Part shown: positions 1-5,194 of the stretch, in pieces
Layout of the letters: every line of letters starts with the position of its first letter
Numbering within the stretch: the stretch's first letter is position 1
Assembly (NCBI GenBank): GCA_029865515.1
Contig: JAOUGQ010000224.1
Location: 1-5,194 of the forward strand
DNA from: Nitrospirota bacterium
GTDB taxonomy: Bacteria; Nitrospirota; Nitrospiria; Nitrospirales; UBA8639
Length of the DNA stretch: 5,194 nt
Direction of reading: 5' to 3'
Notes under the pieces: model-generated
The model's input: only the letters and a program-made list of their open reading frames with translations
What the model was told of the DNA's origin: nothing
Database searches by the model: none
Translations under genes and position numbers: made by a program

Positions 1-37
1 TGCATAAACACCAAAAGGTTTACATAAAGGTAAAATA

Positions 38-45
38 AAGGAGGG
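38..45 (+). promoter_or_regulatory. Strong ribosome binding site of the first gene
   Basis: The sequence AAGGAGGG lies 10 bases before the ATG at 56. It is a near-perfect Shine-Dalgarno match and fixes the start of the small exported protein. Just upstream, TTTAC (19-23) and GTAAA (30-34) form a five-base inverted repeat in an A/T-rich leader. No convincing -35/-10 pair can be placed in the 55 bases available, so the promoter may lie outside the window. Confidence 0.85.
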
Positions 46-55
46 AGATTACATC

Positions 56-460
56 ATGAATCAACTCGAGAATTTTTCAAGAAGGTTATTCAAAAAAGGA
101 ACAGGCATTTTTGTTCTTTTGACTTTTTCTCTGGTCGTAGGAGTTGGCACGCCGGGTCTTAGTCTGGCTGCAGAACAAGAATTATCGAGCCCAAGCAATG
201 AGGCGGCGCTCGGGATTGGAAGTGCGCTGCTCACATTGGTGTATTTTCCTTGCAAGCTGGCCTATGCCATATTGGGTGGGGTTGTGGGAGGATTTGCCTA
301 TGGATTGACGGGGGGTGATCTTGAAGCGGCGCAAGGTATATGGACACCCAGCTTCTATGGCACGTATGTCATTACCCCTGATCATCTGAAAGGAAATGAA
401 CCCGTTCGATTCTTTGGGGTCTCCGCTTACGAGGATGAACCTCTTGTGACAGGGAAATAG
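56..460 (+). CDS. Small exported/membrane glycine-rich protein of unknown function
   Basis: I do not recognise this 134-residue protein. The ATG start is supported by a strong ribosome binding site. Residues 1-14 are polar and basic (RR at 9-10, KK at 13-14), followed by a hydrophobic stretch at about 17-38 ending in SLAA. This looks like a Sec signal peptide cleaved near residue 38 or 39; it could also stay as an N-terminal anchor. A second hydrophobic segment at about 51-83 is rich in small residues (GIGSALL, then AILGGVVGGFAYG), resembling a glycine-zipper membrane helix, with a lone Cys at 66. The tail from about 95 (WTPSFYGTYVITPDHL) is polar and aromatic and probably lies outside the cytoplasm. 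The C26-family hydrolase gene follows after 25 bases on the same strand, so the two are probably cotranscribed. That they act together is only an inference. Confidence 0.8.
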   Translation: MNQLENFSRRLFKKGTGIFVLLTFSLVVGVGTPGLSLAAEQELSSPSNEAALGIGSALLTLVYFPCKLAYAILGGVVGGFAYGLTGGDLEAAQGIWTPSFYGTYVITPDHLKGNEPVRFFGVSAYEDEPLVTGK

Positions 461-485
461 ACACACCCTGAGTCAATCGACCACC

Positions 486-1238
486 ATGGTCAAGCCTATC
501 ATCGGGATCACTCCGGATTTCAATCCCGGGAATCGCGAAGACATGGGGGGAAAAGAGCCTACCTATTTTTTGCGGGCTCGATACCTTCAAGCTGTCCAGG
601 ACGCGGGGGGAGTCCCCATAGTACTTCCCCTGGTCCGTGGCCTGACCCAACAGGAATTTCTTTTACAACGGTTAGACGGCCTACTGGTTACCGGAAGCGG
701 ATCAGATTTGGCTCCAGAGTTATACGGGGAGCGGCAACGGTATCCTTTTCGGCGAATGAGCGAAGAGCGGGCTCAATTGGAGCTGGGTCTGTCCAAGCTG
801 GCCTTTCGTCGTGGTCTGCCGACGTTGGGCATATGCGGAGGCATGCAATCCATGAATGTGGCCTTGGGGGGATCCTTGATTCAGGACATTCCCTCTCAAT
901 TGGTGACCAGGATTCAGCACCGCCCCACAACATCGGCCACCAAAACAGCTCATCTCATTCACATTGAACCAAACAGCCTACTCCGGCGAATCGCCAAGAG
1001 GGCGAGCATTCCGGTGAATAGTTCGCACCATCAATCCATCAAATCTGTCCCGTCGTCTTTGCAGGCCACTGCGGTTGCCCCAGATGGGGTTATTGAAGCC
1101 ATTGAAGCCTCAACCCATCCATTTTGGCTTGGCGTCCAATGGCATCCGGAGTATTTGTACCGGAAGGATGCTATTCAGAAACGCTTATTTTTCGCATTGA
1201 TAAAAGCAGCCAGACAGTTTGGCGCTGGCCGAAAGTAG
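486..1238 (+). CDS. Gamma-glutamyl-gamma-aminobutyrate hydrolase-like protein, peptidase C26 / class I glutamine amidotransferase
   Basis: This 250-residue protein has the usual length of the C26 family, cytoplasmic hydrolases of gamma-glutamyl bonds that include E. coli PuuD. The N-terminus PIIGITPDF is typical and supports the ATG at 486. No clear Shine-Dalgarno site precedes it, so it may depend on translation from the gene 25 bases upstream. The oxyanion-hole region is DGLLVTGSGSDLAPELYGE (64-82); a Gly-Ser here also occurs in PuuD. The nucleophile is Cys117 in GICGGMQ, where PuuD-type members more often have CRG. VNSSHHQSIK (177-186) is a family block, and GVQWHPEY (216-223) supplies His220 and Glu222, completing the triad. 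The enzyme should be active. No polyamine genes lie nearby, so a role in putrescine breakdown is not supported and the natural substrate is unknown. I give no gene symbol for that reason. Confidence 0.93.
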   Translation: MVKPIIGITPDFNPGNREDMGGKEPTYFLRARYLQAVQDAGGVPIVLPLVRGLTQQEFLLQRLDGLLVTGSGSDLAPELYGERQRYPFRRMSEERAQLELGLSKLAFRRGLPTLGICGGMQSMNVALGGSLIQDIPSQLVTRIQHRPTTSATKTAHLIHIEPNSLLRRIAKRASIPVNSSHHQSIKSVPSSLQATAVAPDGVIEAIEASTHPFWLGVQWHPEYLYRKDAIQKRLFFALIKAARQFGAGRK

Positions 1239-1319
1239 GCTAATTCTCAACTGCTCAGGCCCGTTCTTTCAGAATTTCCAAGAAACAAAACTGAATTGGT
1301 TTTAAGAGAATGCAGGTTC

Positions 1320-1724
1320 TTACGAGGCTGGATCTTCAGCTTTGGCAATGGGTTGGGGTGAATCAGGAGTTGTCGCTGATTCGGAGGAAGAGGTTTTGCC
1401 TTCTTGCTTAACCTCTGCCTTAGCCGGAGGGACGGCAGGTTTGGGCGGAGGGACGGGCTTCGGTTTTTCGGGTTTGATACCCCCTTCCCAATGAGGACCG
1501 GTATACATATCCTCTGCCAGGTCCGTTTCTTTCCATTTGTTTTCAAAATCTGCGGCGGCTCGATTGGGAGTATCCCCGACACCAACCGTTCGATTCCAAG
1601 GGTAAATGCGAGGTGAAATTTGGCAGGTGGAGCCATCCTGGCGCATATATAGCGCAATCGGATTTCCACGATAGGGGCCCAGGATAATATGGACCGTACC
1701 AACTAATTCCGGAAGAGAGTCCAT
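1320..1724 (-). CDS. Hypothetical protein with proline/lysine-rich C-terminal tail; start uncertain
   Basis: I do not recognise this protein. From the ATG at 1724 it has 134 residues. The first 80 look like a small folded domain (VGTVHIILGPYRGNPIALYM, then ISPRIYPWNR), with one Cys at 34. From about residue 84 the chain turns into a Pro/Lys/Ala tail (EKPKPVPPPKPAVPPAKA), then a Ser/Thr/Glu-rich end, typical of disordered spacers in exported proteins. The chosen ATG has only a weak site (AGTGAG, 9 bases ahead). A TTG at 1793 would add 23 residues but has no ribosome binding site. The frame stays open upstream to 1877 without ATG, GTG, TTG or CTG other than that TTG. It includes an AGGC lipobox-like spot and, on the minus strand, AGGAGG (1777-1782) with no normal start codon behind it. 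The true N-terminus, and any export signal, is therefore unresolved. It lies 171 bases downstream of the PsiE-family gene on the same strand. Confidence 0.65.
   Translation of the reverse strand: MDSLPELVGTVHIILGPYRGNPIALYMRQDGSTCQISPRIYPWNRTVGVGDTPNRAAADFENKWKETDLAEDMYTGPHWEGGIKPEKPKPVPPPKPAVPPAKAEVKQEGKTSSSESATTPDSPQPIAKAEDPAS
1425..1466. repeat. Two-copy 21-base imperfect tandem repeat inside the proline-rich tail
   Basis: CGGAGGGACGG occurs at 1425-1435 and again at 1446-1456, a period of 21 bases or seven codons. On the minus strand the two copies encode the Lys-Pro-x-Val-Pro-Pro-type units of the proline-rich tail. The tail probably grew by local duplication or slippage, a common origin of such spacers. 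Confidence 0.6.
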
Positions 1725-1895
1725 GATAATCAACTCACTATGCTGTCGTGCAAAAGGGGAAGCTATAGTGCCACAGCCTCCTGCAGGACGCAAGATGTTA
1801 TGTGGTAAGAGCGGGAGAAAGCCATGAGGATTTGAGGATAAAATCGAAGGAAGGGGGATGGATTGAAAAGGAAAAAATCAGGGAAAATTAAAGGC

Positions 1896-2375
1896 CTATT
1901 TGCTGAATACAGGTTCGACGGGAGGATCGGATTTTCGATGGAGATATAACGCAATCATTAAGACCAAAATCACGAGGACATGCAAGGTCATATCCAAAAG
2001 ATATTGATGAAATATTTCTTCCGGGACTGTGTCTTGATGTGAAAATTCGGCCCCAGCCGTGAGAATTCTCCGGACAGAGGCAATGATCCCCACATGAAGA
2101 AACGGTTCGAGCCGAATACGGTCGGATTGCAAGAATCCTAAAACGGTGCGAAACAATTCCAAAAGAATGATGACGAACAACAGGTCATTCAGTAACGTGA
2201 TCGTGGCTGGTAAAAATGCCTGTTGTACCGATTGAGCATAGGCGACCCAGCTATAGCCAAACACCAACATGCCTACCAGGAGAAAACTCAAGCAAGCCGT
2301 GATATAGCCCCAACGGTCCAGGAACTGCATCCACCGGACCCATTGTTTGACTGATTCTGGTGTCCACCCCAACAT
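1896..2375 (-). CDS. PsiE-family (phosphate-starvation-inducible) integral membrane protein
   Basis: This 159-residue protein is highly hydrophobic. Likely membrane helices are at about 22-46 (ITACLSFLLVGMLVFGYSWV), 57-82 (TITLLNDLLFVIILLELFRT) and 125-145 (LLDMTLHVLVILVLMIALYL). Between the last two lies the block RIRLEPFLHVGIIASVRRIL (86-105), which resembles the conserved core of the PsiE family (PF06146), where a Glu-Pro/Val-x-Leu stretch leads into a GIIA-x-RRI motif. E. coli PsiE is somewhat shorter (about 136 residues). The family sits in the inner membrane; its biochemical role is not established. In E. coli the gene belongs to the Pho regulon, but phosphate control here is only inference. 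The gene starts 15 bases after the upstream stop, so the two are translated from one message. The C-terminus is short and charged. Confidence 0.82.
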   Translation of the reverse strand: MLGWTPESVKQWVRWMQFLDRWGYITACLSFLLVGMLVFGYSWVAYAQSVQQAFLPATITLLNDLLFVIILLELFRTVLGFLQSDRIRLEPFLHVGIIASVRRILTAGAEFSHQDTVPEEIFHQYLLDMTLHVLVILVLMIALYLHRKSDPPVEPVFSK

Positions 2376-2386
2376 AGCGGGAGTTT

Positions 2387-2392
2387 CCTCTT
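2387..2392 (-). promoter_or_regulatory. Ribosome binding site overlapping the upstream stop codon
   Basis: On the minus strand the stop codon TAA (2393-2391) runs straight into GAGG, giving AAGAGG 11 bases before the ATG of the PsiE-family gene. The overlap of stop codon and ribosome binding site suggests translational coupling of the two genes. Confidence 0.6.
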
Positions 2393-2792
2393 AGGCGGTT
2401 CCTTGGTGGGGAGTGTTGGGCGCTTGACCCTGCTCTTTCCCCTCGGCGCGCATCTTACCGAACTGTAAATCCTGCATGGCTCCAGCTCCGAACGAATGGC
2501 CGCAACAGATCACTTCTTGAAAGCCTTCACCCCCAGCCATCACCATCAGGCGAAGTCCACAGGAATGGGCCGCGACTTTTTTCTCATCAATGGTCATCCC
2601 GACCAACAAACGCCCTGTTCGGCGGCCACGCTCTTGACTGAAAGAAGGTACCACGTCTTCCAGGGTCAATTCATGTCCACAACATTTAATCTTTTCAAAC
2701 CCTTCCCCTCCGCTCATCACTTTGAGCACCAGGCCGCAGGAATCCGGGTGTCGTTTGCGTTCATCGATAATGTCCCCTTTTTTCAATGCCAT
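2391..2792 (-). CDS. Small protein with duplicated desulforedoxin-like CCGH metal-binding module
   Basis: From the ATG at 2792 the protein has 133 residues; an ATG at 2822 is in frame, but AAGGAG sits seven bases before 2792, so the shorter form is preferred. It contains two copies of one module, at about 6-42 and 65-101, aligning without gaps at an offset of 59 residues, with 21 of 37 positions identical by my count. The shared core reads SCGL-x-L-x-VM-x-GGEGF followed by CCGH. In each copy Cys19/78, the pair Cys37-38/96-97 and His40/99 are kept. This resembles the desulforedoxin / desulfoferrodoxin N-terminal fold (CxxCG ... LVCCG) that binds iron through four Cys. Here the first Cys of CxxC is absent and the loop is two residues longer, so Zn or Fe bound by three Cys plus His is an inference. 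A polar 28-residue tail follows. There is no signal peptide, so it is probably cytoplasmic. It is coupled to the PsiE-family gene downstream. Confidence 0.82.
   Translation of the reverse strand: MALKKGDIIDERKRHPDSCGLVLKVMSGGEGFEKIKCCGHELTLEDVVPSFSQERGRRTGRLLVGMTIDEKKVAAHSCGLRLMVMAGGEGFQEVICCGHSFGAGAMQDLQFGKMRAEGKEQGQAPNTPHQGTA
2396..2792 (-). repeat. Internal gene duplication: two 37-residue CCGH modules
   Basis: The two modules correspond roughly to bases 2777-2667 and 2600-2490 on the minus strand, within the gene. The protein repeat is strong, while the DNA copies have diverged, so the duplication is old and both copies have been kept by selection on the Cys, Gly and His positions. The stretch between them (about residues 43-64) and the tail after the second copy are not repeated. 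Confidence 0.75.
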
Positions 2793-2799
2793 GGCAGTT

Positions 2800-2805
2800 C
2801 TCCTT
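2800..2805 (-). promoter_or_regulatory. Ribosome binding site deciding the start of the CCGH-module gene
   Basis: CTCCTT on the plus strand is AAGGAG on the minus strand, seven bases before the ATG at 2792-2790. It is the best site near either candidate start and argues against the in-frame ATG at 2822. Confidence 0.75.
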
Positions 2806-3083
2806 GCTCCCGTGAAATACATGAATCGATCCTATCATCAACATACATATTACATACGAACCGATGAATGGGCGATCAGCTTAAACGGCACGGGTGCTAG
2901 CTAAACAAATCTTTGTGGGGAATGTCCAGAAATGTCCGGGATTGGGCCAGGGCCTGCTCTCAAAAGCCGATCAAGCAAGTAATCAGGAACGGGCATTTGG
3001 AAGTGGGTGCACGACCCAACGAAACCCCGATCATTTTTTGTGCGCGCCTGAAGAATCTCCCTTGTGGCTCTGTGCGTTCAGGT
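2806..3083. other. Intergenic region between nagZ and the CCGH-module gene; probable promoter
   Basis: No convincing gene is visible on either strand in this stretch of nearly 280 bases; the short open frames lack ribosome binding sites and known features. The part next to the CCGH-module gene (about 2824-2860) is A/T-rich. On the minus strand it contains TAATAT (2852-2847), a possible -10 box about 55 bases before the start, but only a poor -35 match lies 17 bases further up. ACATAC is repeated at 2841-2846 and 2852-2857, 11 bases apart. Beside the nagZ stop, CCTGAA (3047-3052) and TTCAGG (3077-3082) form a six-base inverted repeat with a 24-base loop. It has no T run after it on the minus strand, so it is not a standard intrinsic terminator. 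Confidence 0.4.
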
Positions 3084-4166
3084 TCAGATGCGAGCGTGGT
3101 CCTGTATGTGGGCTAACACTTCGTGATGGGCAGGAATTCCCACGGTGTAGGGGATGGAGGTTGAATCGATAGGCTGATAGGGATGCGCAAACCGCTGTTT
3201 CACCGAGGCAATACGACCTAAGCTTGCCTCAAGGCTAACCGGGTCCAATTCATGGGATTCAATGGCCCGGCGAACGGCTTCAATGGTATCGGTTTCGAGC
3301 GTGCGGGTTTTGCACACCAGCAACATATCCACTCCGGCTTGTAGAGACCGCACTGCTGCATCGCCGACTTTCGAATGGTCCAAAATCGCACGCATCTCCA
3401 AGTCATCGCTCAGAATGACACCGGGAAATCCCATCTGCCGCCGTAGCATGCCCGATAGGATTGTGCGGGAAAGTGTGGCGGGGTTTTCAGGGTCCAGGGC
3501 AGGGTAGTGCACATGGGCGGTCATCATGGTCTGTAGGCCGTGATCGATGGCGTACTGAAAAGGTCTGAGTTCCACTGCTTCCAGCCGTTCACGGGTGGCG
3601 TGGACCACCGGCAATTCCAGATGTGAATCGGAACTGGTATCACCGTGTCCGGGAAAATGTTTCCCGCAGGCTAACACCCGATGATCGTGCAGACCCGCAA
3701 TGGTGGCCGCTCCCATGAGGCAAACCTGTTCCGGTTCGGTCCCAAATGCCCGATCTCCGATAATGGGATTGGAGGGATTCGTATGGATATCCAGAACCGG
3801 TGCCATATTCATATTAATCCCCACGGCACGTAACTCCTTGGCCGTCACTGCTGCCGCTTGATAGGCCAATTCCGTCGATCCCGGTTGAGCCACGGTTGCC
3901 GCAGGAGGAAAAATGGTAAAGCCGGAAGGCAGGCGGGAGACCCGCCCGCCTTCCTGATCGATGGCAATAAGCAGAGGGATGTCACCGGCCAGGGCTTGTA
4001 AATCGTTCGTGAGGTGAGCGATTTGTGCCGGGTCGACCAAGTTGCGGGAAAAGAGAATGATCCCTCCCGGTTGGTATTCATGCATCCACGCTCGAAGATC
4101 CGGAGTGACCTCCGTCCCCTCGAACCCGATCATGCACAGTTGCCCCGCCAGTTTAGAGACATTCAT
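3084..4166 (-). CDS. nagZ: Beta-N-acetylhexosaminidase NagZ, glycoside hydrolase family 3
   Basis: This complete 360-residue enzyme is slightly longer than E. coli NagZ (341). NagZ removes N-acetylglucosamine from GlcNAc-1,6-anhydro-MurNAc-peptides in the cytoplasm during cell-wall recycling. Visible family blocks are PGGIILFSRN (33-42), AIDQEGGRVSRL (68-79, sugar binding), GINMNMAPVLDI (116-127), the flexible catalytic loop KHFPGHGDTSSDSH (169-182), and ILSDDLEM (251-258), in which Asp254 is the expected nucleophile. The His/Asp pair that acts as acid/base in NagZ is present in the 169-182 loop (Asp180 and His182). There is no signal peptide or extra C-terminal domain, which fits single-domain cytoplasmic NagZ rather than larger exported GH3 glucosidases. 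The ATG lies seven bases after the pepA stop with no good ribosome binding site, so translation is probably coupled to pepA. Confidence 0.95.
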   Translation of the reverse strand: MNVSKLAGQLCMIGFEGTEVTPDLRAWMHEYQPGGIILFSRNLVDPAQIAHLTNDLQALAGDIPLLIAIDQEGGRVSRLPSGFTIFPPAATVAQPGSTELAYQAAAVTAKELRAVGINMNMAPVLDIHTNPSNPIIGDRAFGTEPEQVCLMGAATIAGLHDHRVLACGKHFPGHGDTSSDSHLELPVVHATRERLEAVELRPFQYAIDHGLQTMMTAHVHYPALDPENPATLSRTILSGMLRRQMGFPGVILSDDLEMRAILDHSKVGDAAVRSLQAGVDMLLVCKTRTLETDTIEAVRRAIESHELDPVSLEASLGRIASVKQRFAHPYQPIDSTSIPYTVGIPAHHEVLAHIQDHARI

Positions 4167-4173
4167 CGCGTGC

Positions 4174-5194
4174 TTATTTGCCGTAGCCGTTGGTGTGATT
4201 CAGCAAGTATTGAATGAGTAATCGGGTACCGGTGCCGGTCGGCCCTTTGGGAATATAAGGCCGTTCTGCGCTACCCCAGTCGGTACTGGCAATATCCAAA
4301 TGGACCCACGGATGGTCCCCGACGAATTTGGATAAAAACATCCCGGCAGTAATCATGCCGGCTCCCCGTCCGCCAATGTTCCGCATGTCGGCCACATCGC
4401 TCTTCAACTGCTCGAAATATTCATCCCACAGTGGCATTTCCCACACGCGTTCTCCCGCCTGGTCACCGGCCTTTCGAAGGTCGGCTTTCAAGGTGTCGTC
4501 ATTGCCCAACATCCCAATGGCAAATTGTCCCAGAGCGACGATGGCGGCTCCCGTGAGAGTGGCGATGTCAATCACGCAGGCGGGTTTGAGTCGTGTGGCA
4601 TATGCCAGGCCGTCAGCCAGAATCAATCGGCCCTCGGCATCGGTATTTTGGACTTCCACCGTTTTGCCGGACAGCATTTTGAGGATATCGCCGGGTTTGG
4701 TTGCGCGTCCTCCCGGCATGTTTTCCGTCACCGGCAGGATTCCAATCGCATTCACCGGAAGTCGAAGACGGGAGGCGGCCCGGATCGTCGCCAACACTTC
4801 AGCACCGCCGGTCATATCCGCCTTCATCTGTTCCATGTTTTCGGAAGGCTTCAAGGAAATGCCGCCGCTATCAAACGTCACTGTCTTGCCGACAAAGACA
4901 ATAGGCTTTTGTGTGCGAGGGCCACCTGCATATTCCAGAATGATGAATTGTGGCGGTTCGATGCTGCCTCGTGAGACTCCCAGCAAGCCTCCCATGCCGA
5001 GTTTTTCCTGCTGGCGCCGGTCCAACACCTTGAGCCGGACTTTGGATTCCCTGGCGATTTTTTTCGCTTCGGTGACGACGCGGGAGGGTGTCATCACGTT
5101 AGCAGGATGGTTGCACAGATCGCGGACGAAACAGGTCGCTTCACCAAGAATTTGTCCACGTTTGGTACCTTCCCTGACCTCCTCCAAGCCGGAG
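4174..5194 (-). CDS. pepA: Leucyl aminopeptidase (peptidase M17), 5' end outside the window
   Basis: The last 339 codons of the gene are visible; the frame is still open at 5194, so the N-terminal domain and start are missing (M17 enzymes are usually near 500 residues). The enzyme removes N-terminal residues, preferably Leu, from peptides in the cytoplasm, using two metal ions in a hexamer. Counting from the first full codon at 5193, the linker carries RDLCNHPANVMTP (25-37). The metal-binding block has Lys103 and Asp108 in VGKTVTFDSGG, catalytic Lys115 in SLKP, and Asp126 in KADMTGGAE. The signature NTDAEGRL (183-190) supplies Asp185, Glu187 and Arg189. All expected ligands are present, so the protein should be active. 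The end, LDIASTDWG then GPTGTGTRLL, is typical of the family. It is probably the first-translated partner of nagZ, which follows after seven bases. Confidence 0.95.
   Translation of the reverse strand, partial: SGLEEVREGTKRGQILGEATCFVRDLCNHPANVMTPSRVVTEAKKIARESKVRLKVLDRRQQEKLGMGGLLGVSRGSIEPPQFIILEYAGGPRTQKPIVFVGKTVTFDSGGISLKPSENMEQMKADMTGGAEVLATIRAASRLRLPVNAIGILPVTENMPGGRATKPGDILKMLSGKTVEVQNTDAEGRLILADGLAYATRLKPACVIDIATLTGAAIVALGQFAIGMLGNDDTLKADLRKAGDQAGERVWEMPLWDEYFEQLKSDVADMRNIGGRGAGMITAGMFLSKFVGDHPWVHLDIASTDWGSAERPYIPKGPTGTGTRLLIQYLLNHTNGYGK

Noticed and set aside
144..160. TGGCACG reminiscent of the -24 element of a sigma-54 promoter
   Set aside because: The -12 element (TTGC) is missing at the required distance, and the site lies inside a coding region.
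1268..1299. TTCAG ... CTGAA inverted repeat followed by GGTTTT between the convergent genes
   Set aside because: Only five base pairs with an 18-base loop, low GC and a short T run; too weak to call a terminator.
1247..1702. 151-codon open frame on the minus strand
   Set aside because: It overlaps the 1320-1724 gene in another frame and gives a very basic, low-complexity protein with no recognisable domain; the other frame has a coherent domain plus spacer tail.
1763..1954. 63-codon open frame on the minus strand
   Set aside because: It overlaps the end of the PsiE-family gene in a different frame and ends before the next gene; no ribosome binding site and no coherent signal peptide.
2496..2867. 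123-codon open frame on the plus strand
   Set aside because: It is antisense to the CCGH-module gene, which has a good ribosome binding site and a conserved internal repeat; the antisense product has no recognisable features.
3004..3039. TGGGT-GCACG-ACCCA hairpin followed by a run of six T
   Set aside because: The T run starts 15 bases after the stem, and no plus-strand gene precedes it, so it does not look like an intrinsic terminator.
2894..3172. 92-codon open frame on the plus strand in the nagZ-CCGH gap
   Set aside because: GTG start without a ribosome binding site, runs into the antisense of nagZ, and resembles no family I know.
4525..4974. 149-codon open frame on the plus strand
   Set aside because: It lies entirely antisense to the well-conserved pepA active-site region and is best explained as its shadow.

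Overview
The window reads as an ordinary chromosomal stretch of a Gram-negative-type bacterium with moderate GC content. It holds seven protein genes and no rRNA, tRNA, CRISPR array, insertion sequence or phage gene that I can see. The combination of genes and the sequence style would fit Nitrospira or a related Nitrospirota lineage. That is an impression from the proteins, not a demonstrated assignment.

Left part (1-1238, + strand): a short exported or membrane-anchored glycine-rich protein of unknown function sits behind a strong ribosome binding site. After 25 bases comes a class I glutamine-amidotransferase-like hydrolase of the peptidase C26 family (gamma-glutamyl-GABA hydrolase / PuuD-like) with an intact Cys-His-Glu triad. 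The two probably share a transcript.

Middle part (1320-2792, - strand), converging on the first block: three genes in transcription order. The first is a small protein with two copies of a desulforedoxin-like Cys...Cys-Cys-Gly-His module. The second is a PsiE-family membrane protein whose ribosome binding site overlaps the stop codon of the first. About 170 bases further on is a small protein of unknown function with a proline/lysine/alanine-rich tail and an uncertain start. The first two are clearly a coupled pair.

Right part (3084-5194, - strand): the C-terminal two-thirds or so of a leucyl aminopeptidase (PepA, peptidase M17; its 5' end lies beyond the window) is followed after 7 bases by a complete NagZ-type beta-N-acetylhexosaminidase (GH3). 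Together they suggest turnover of peptides and of cell-wall muropeptides in the cytoplasm. About 290 bases without a convincing gene separate nagZ from the duplicated-module gene; this gap probably carries the promoter of the latter.

Nothing here amounts to a clear new defence, mobile or RNA-based system. The most unusual element is the duplicated three-Cys-plus-His module protein coupled to PsiE. The open reading frame that continues upstream of the proline-rich gene without a usable start codon also deserves a check.
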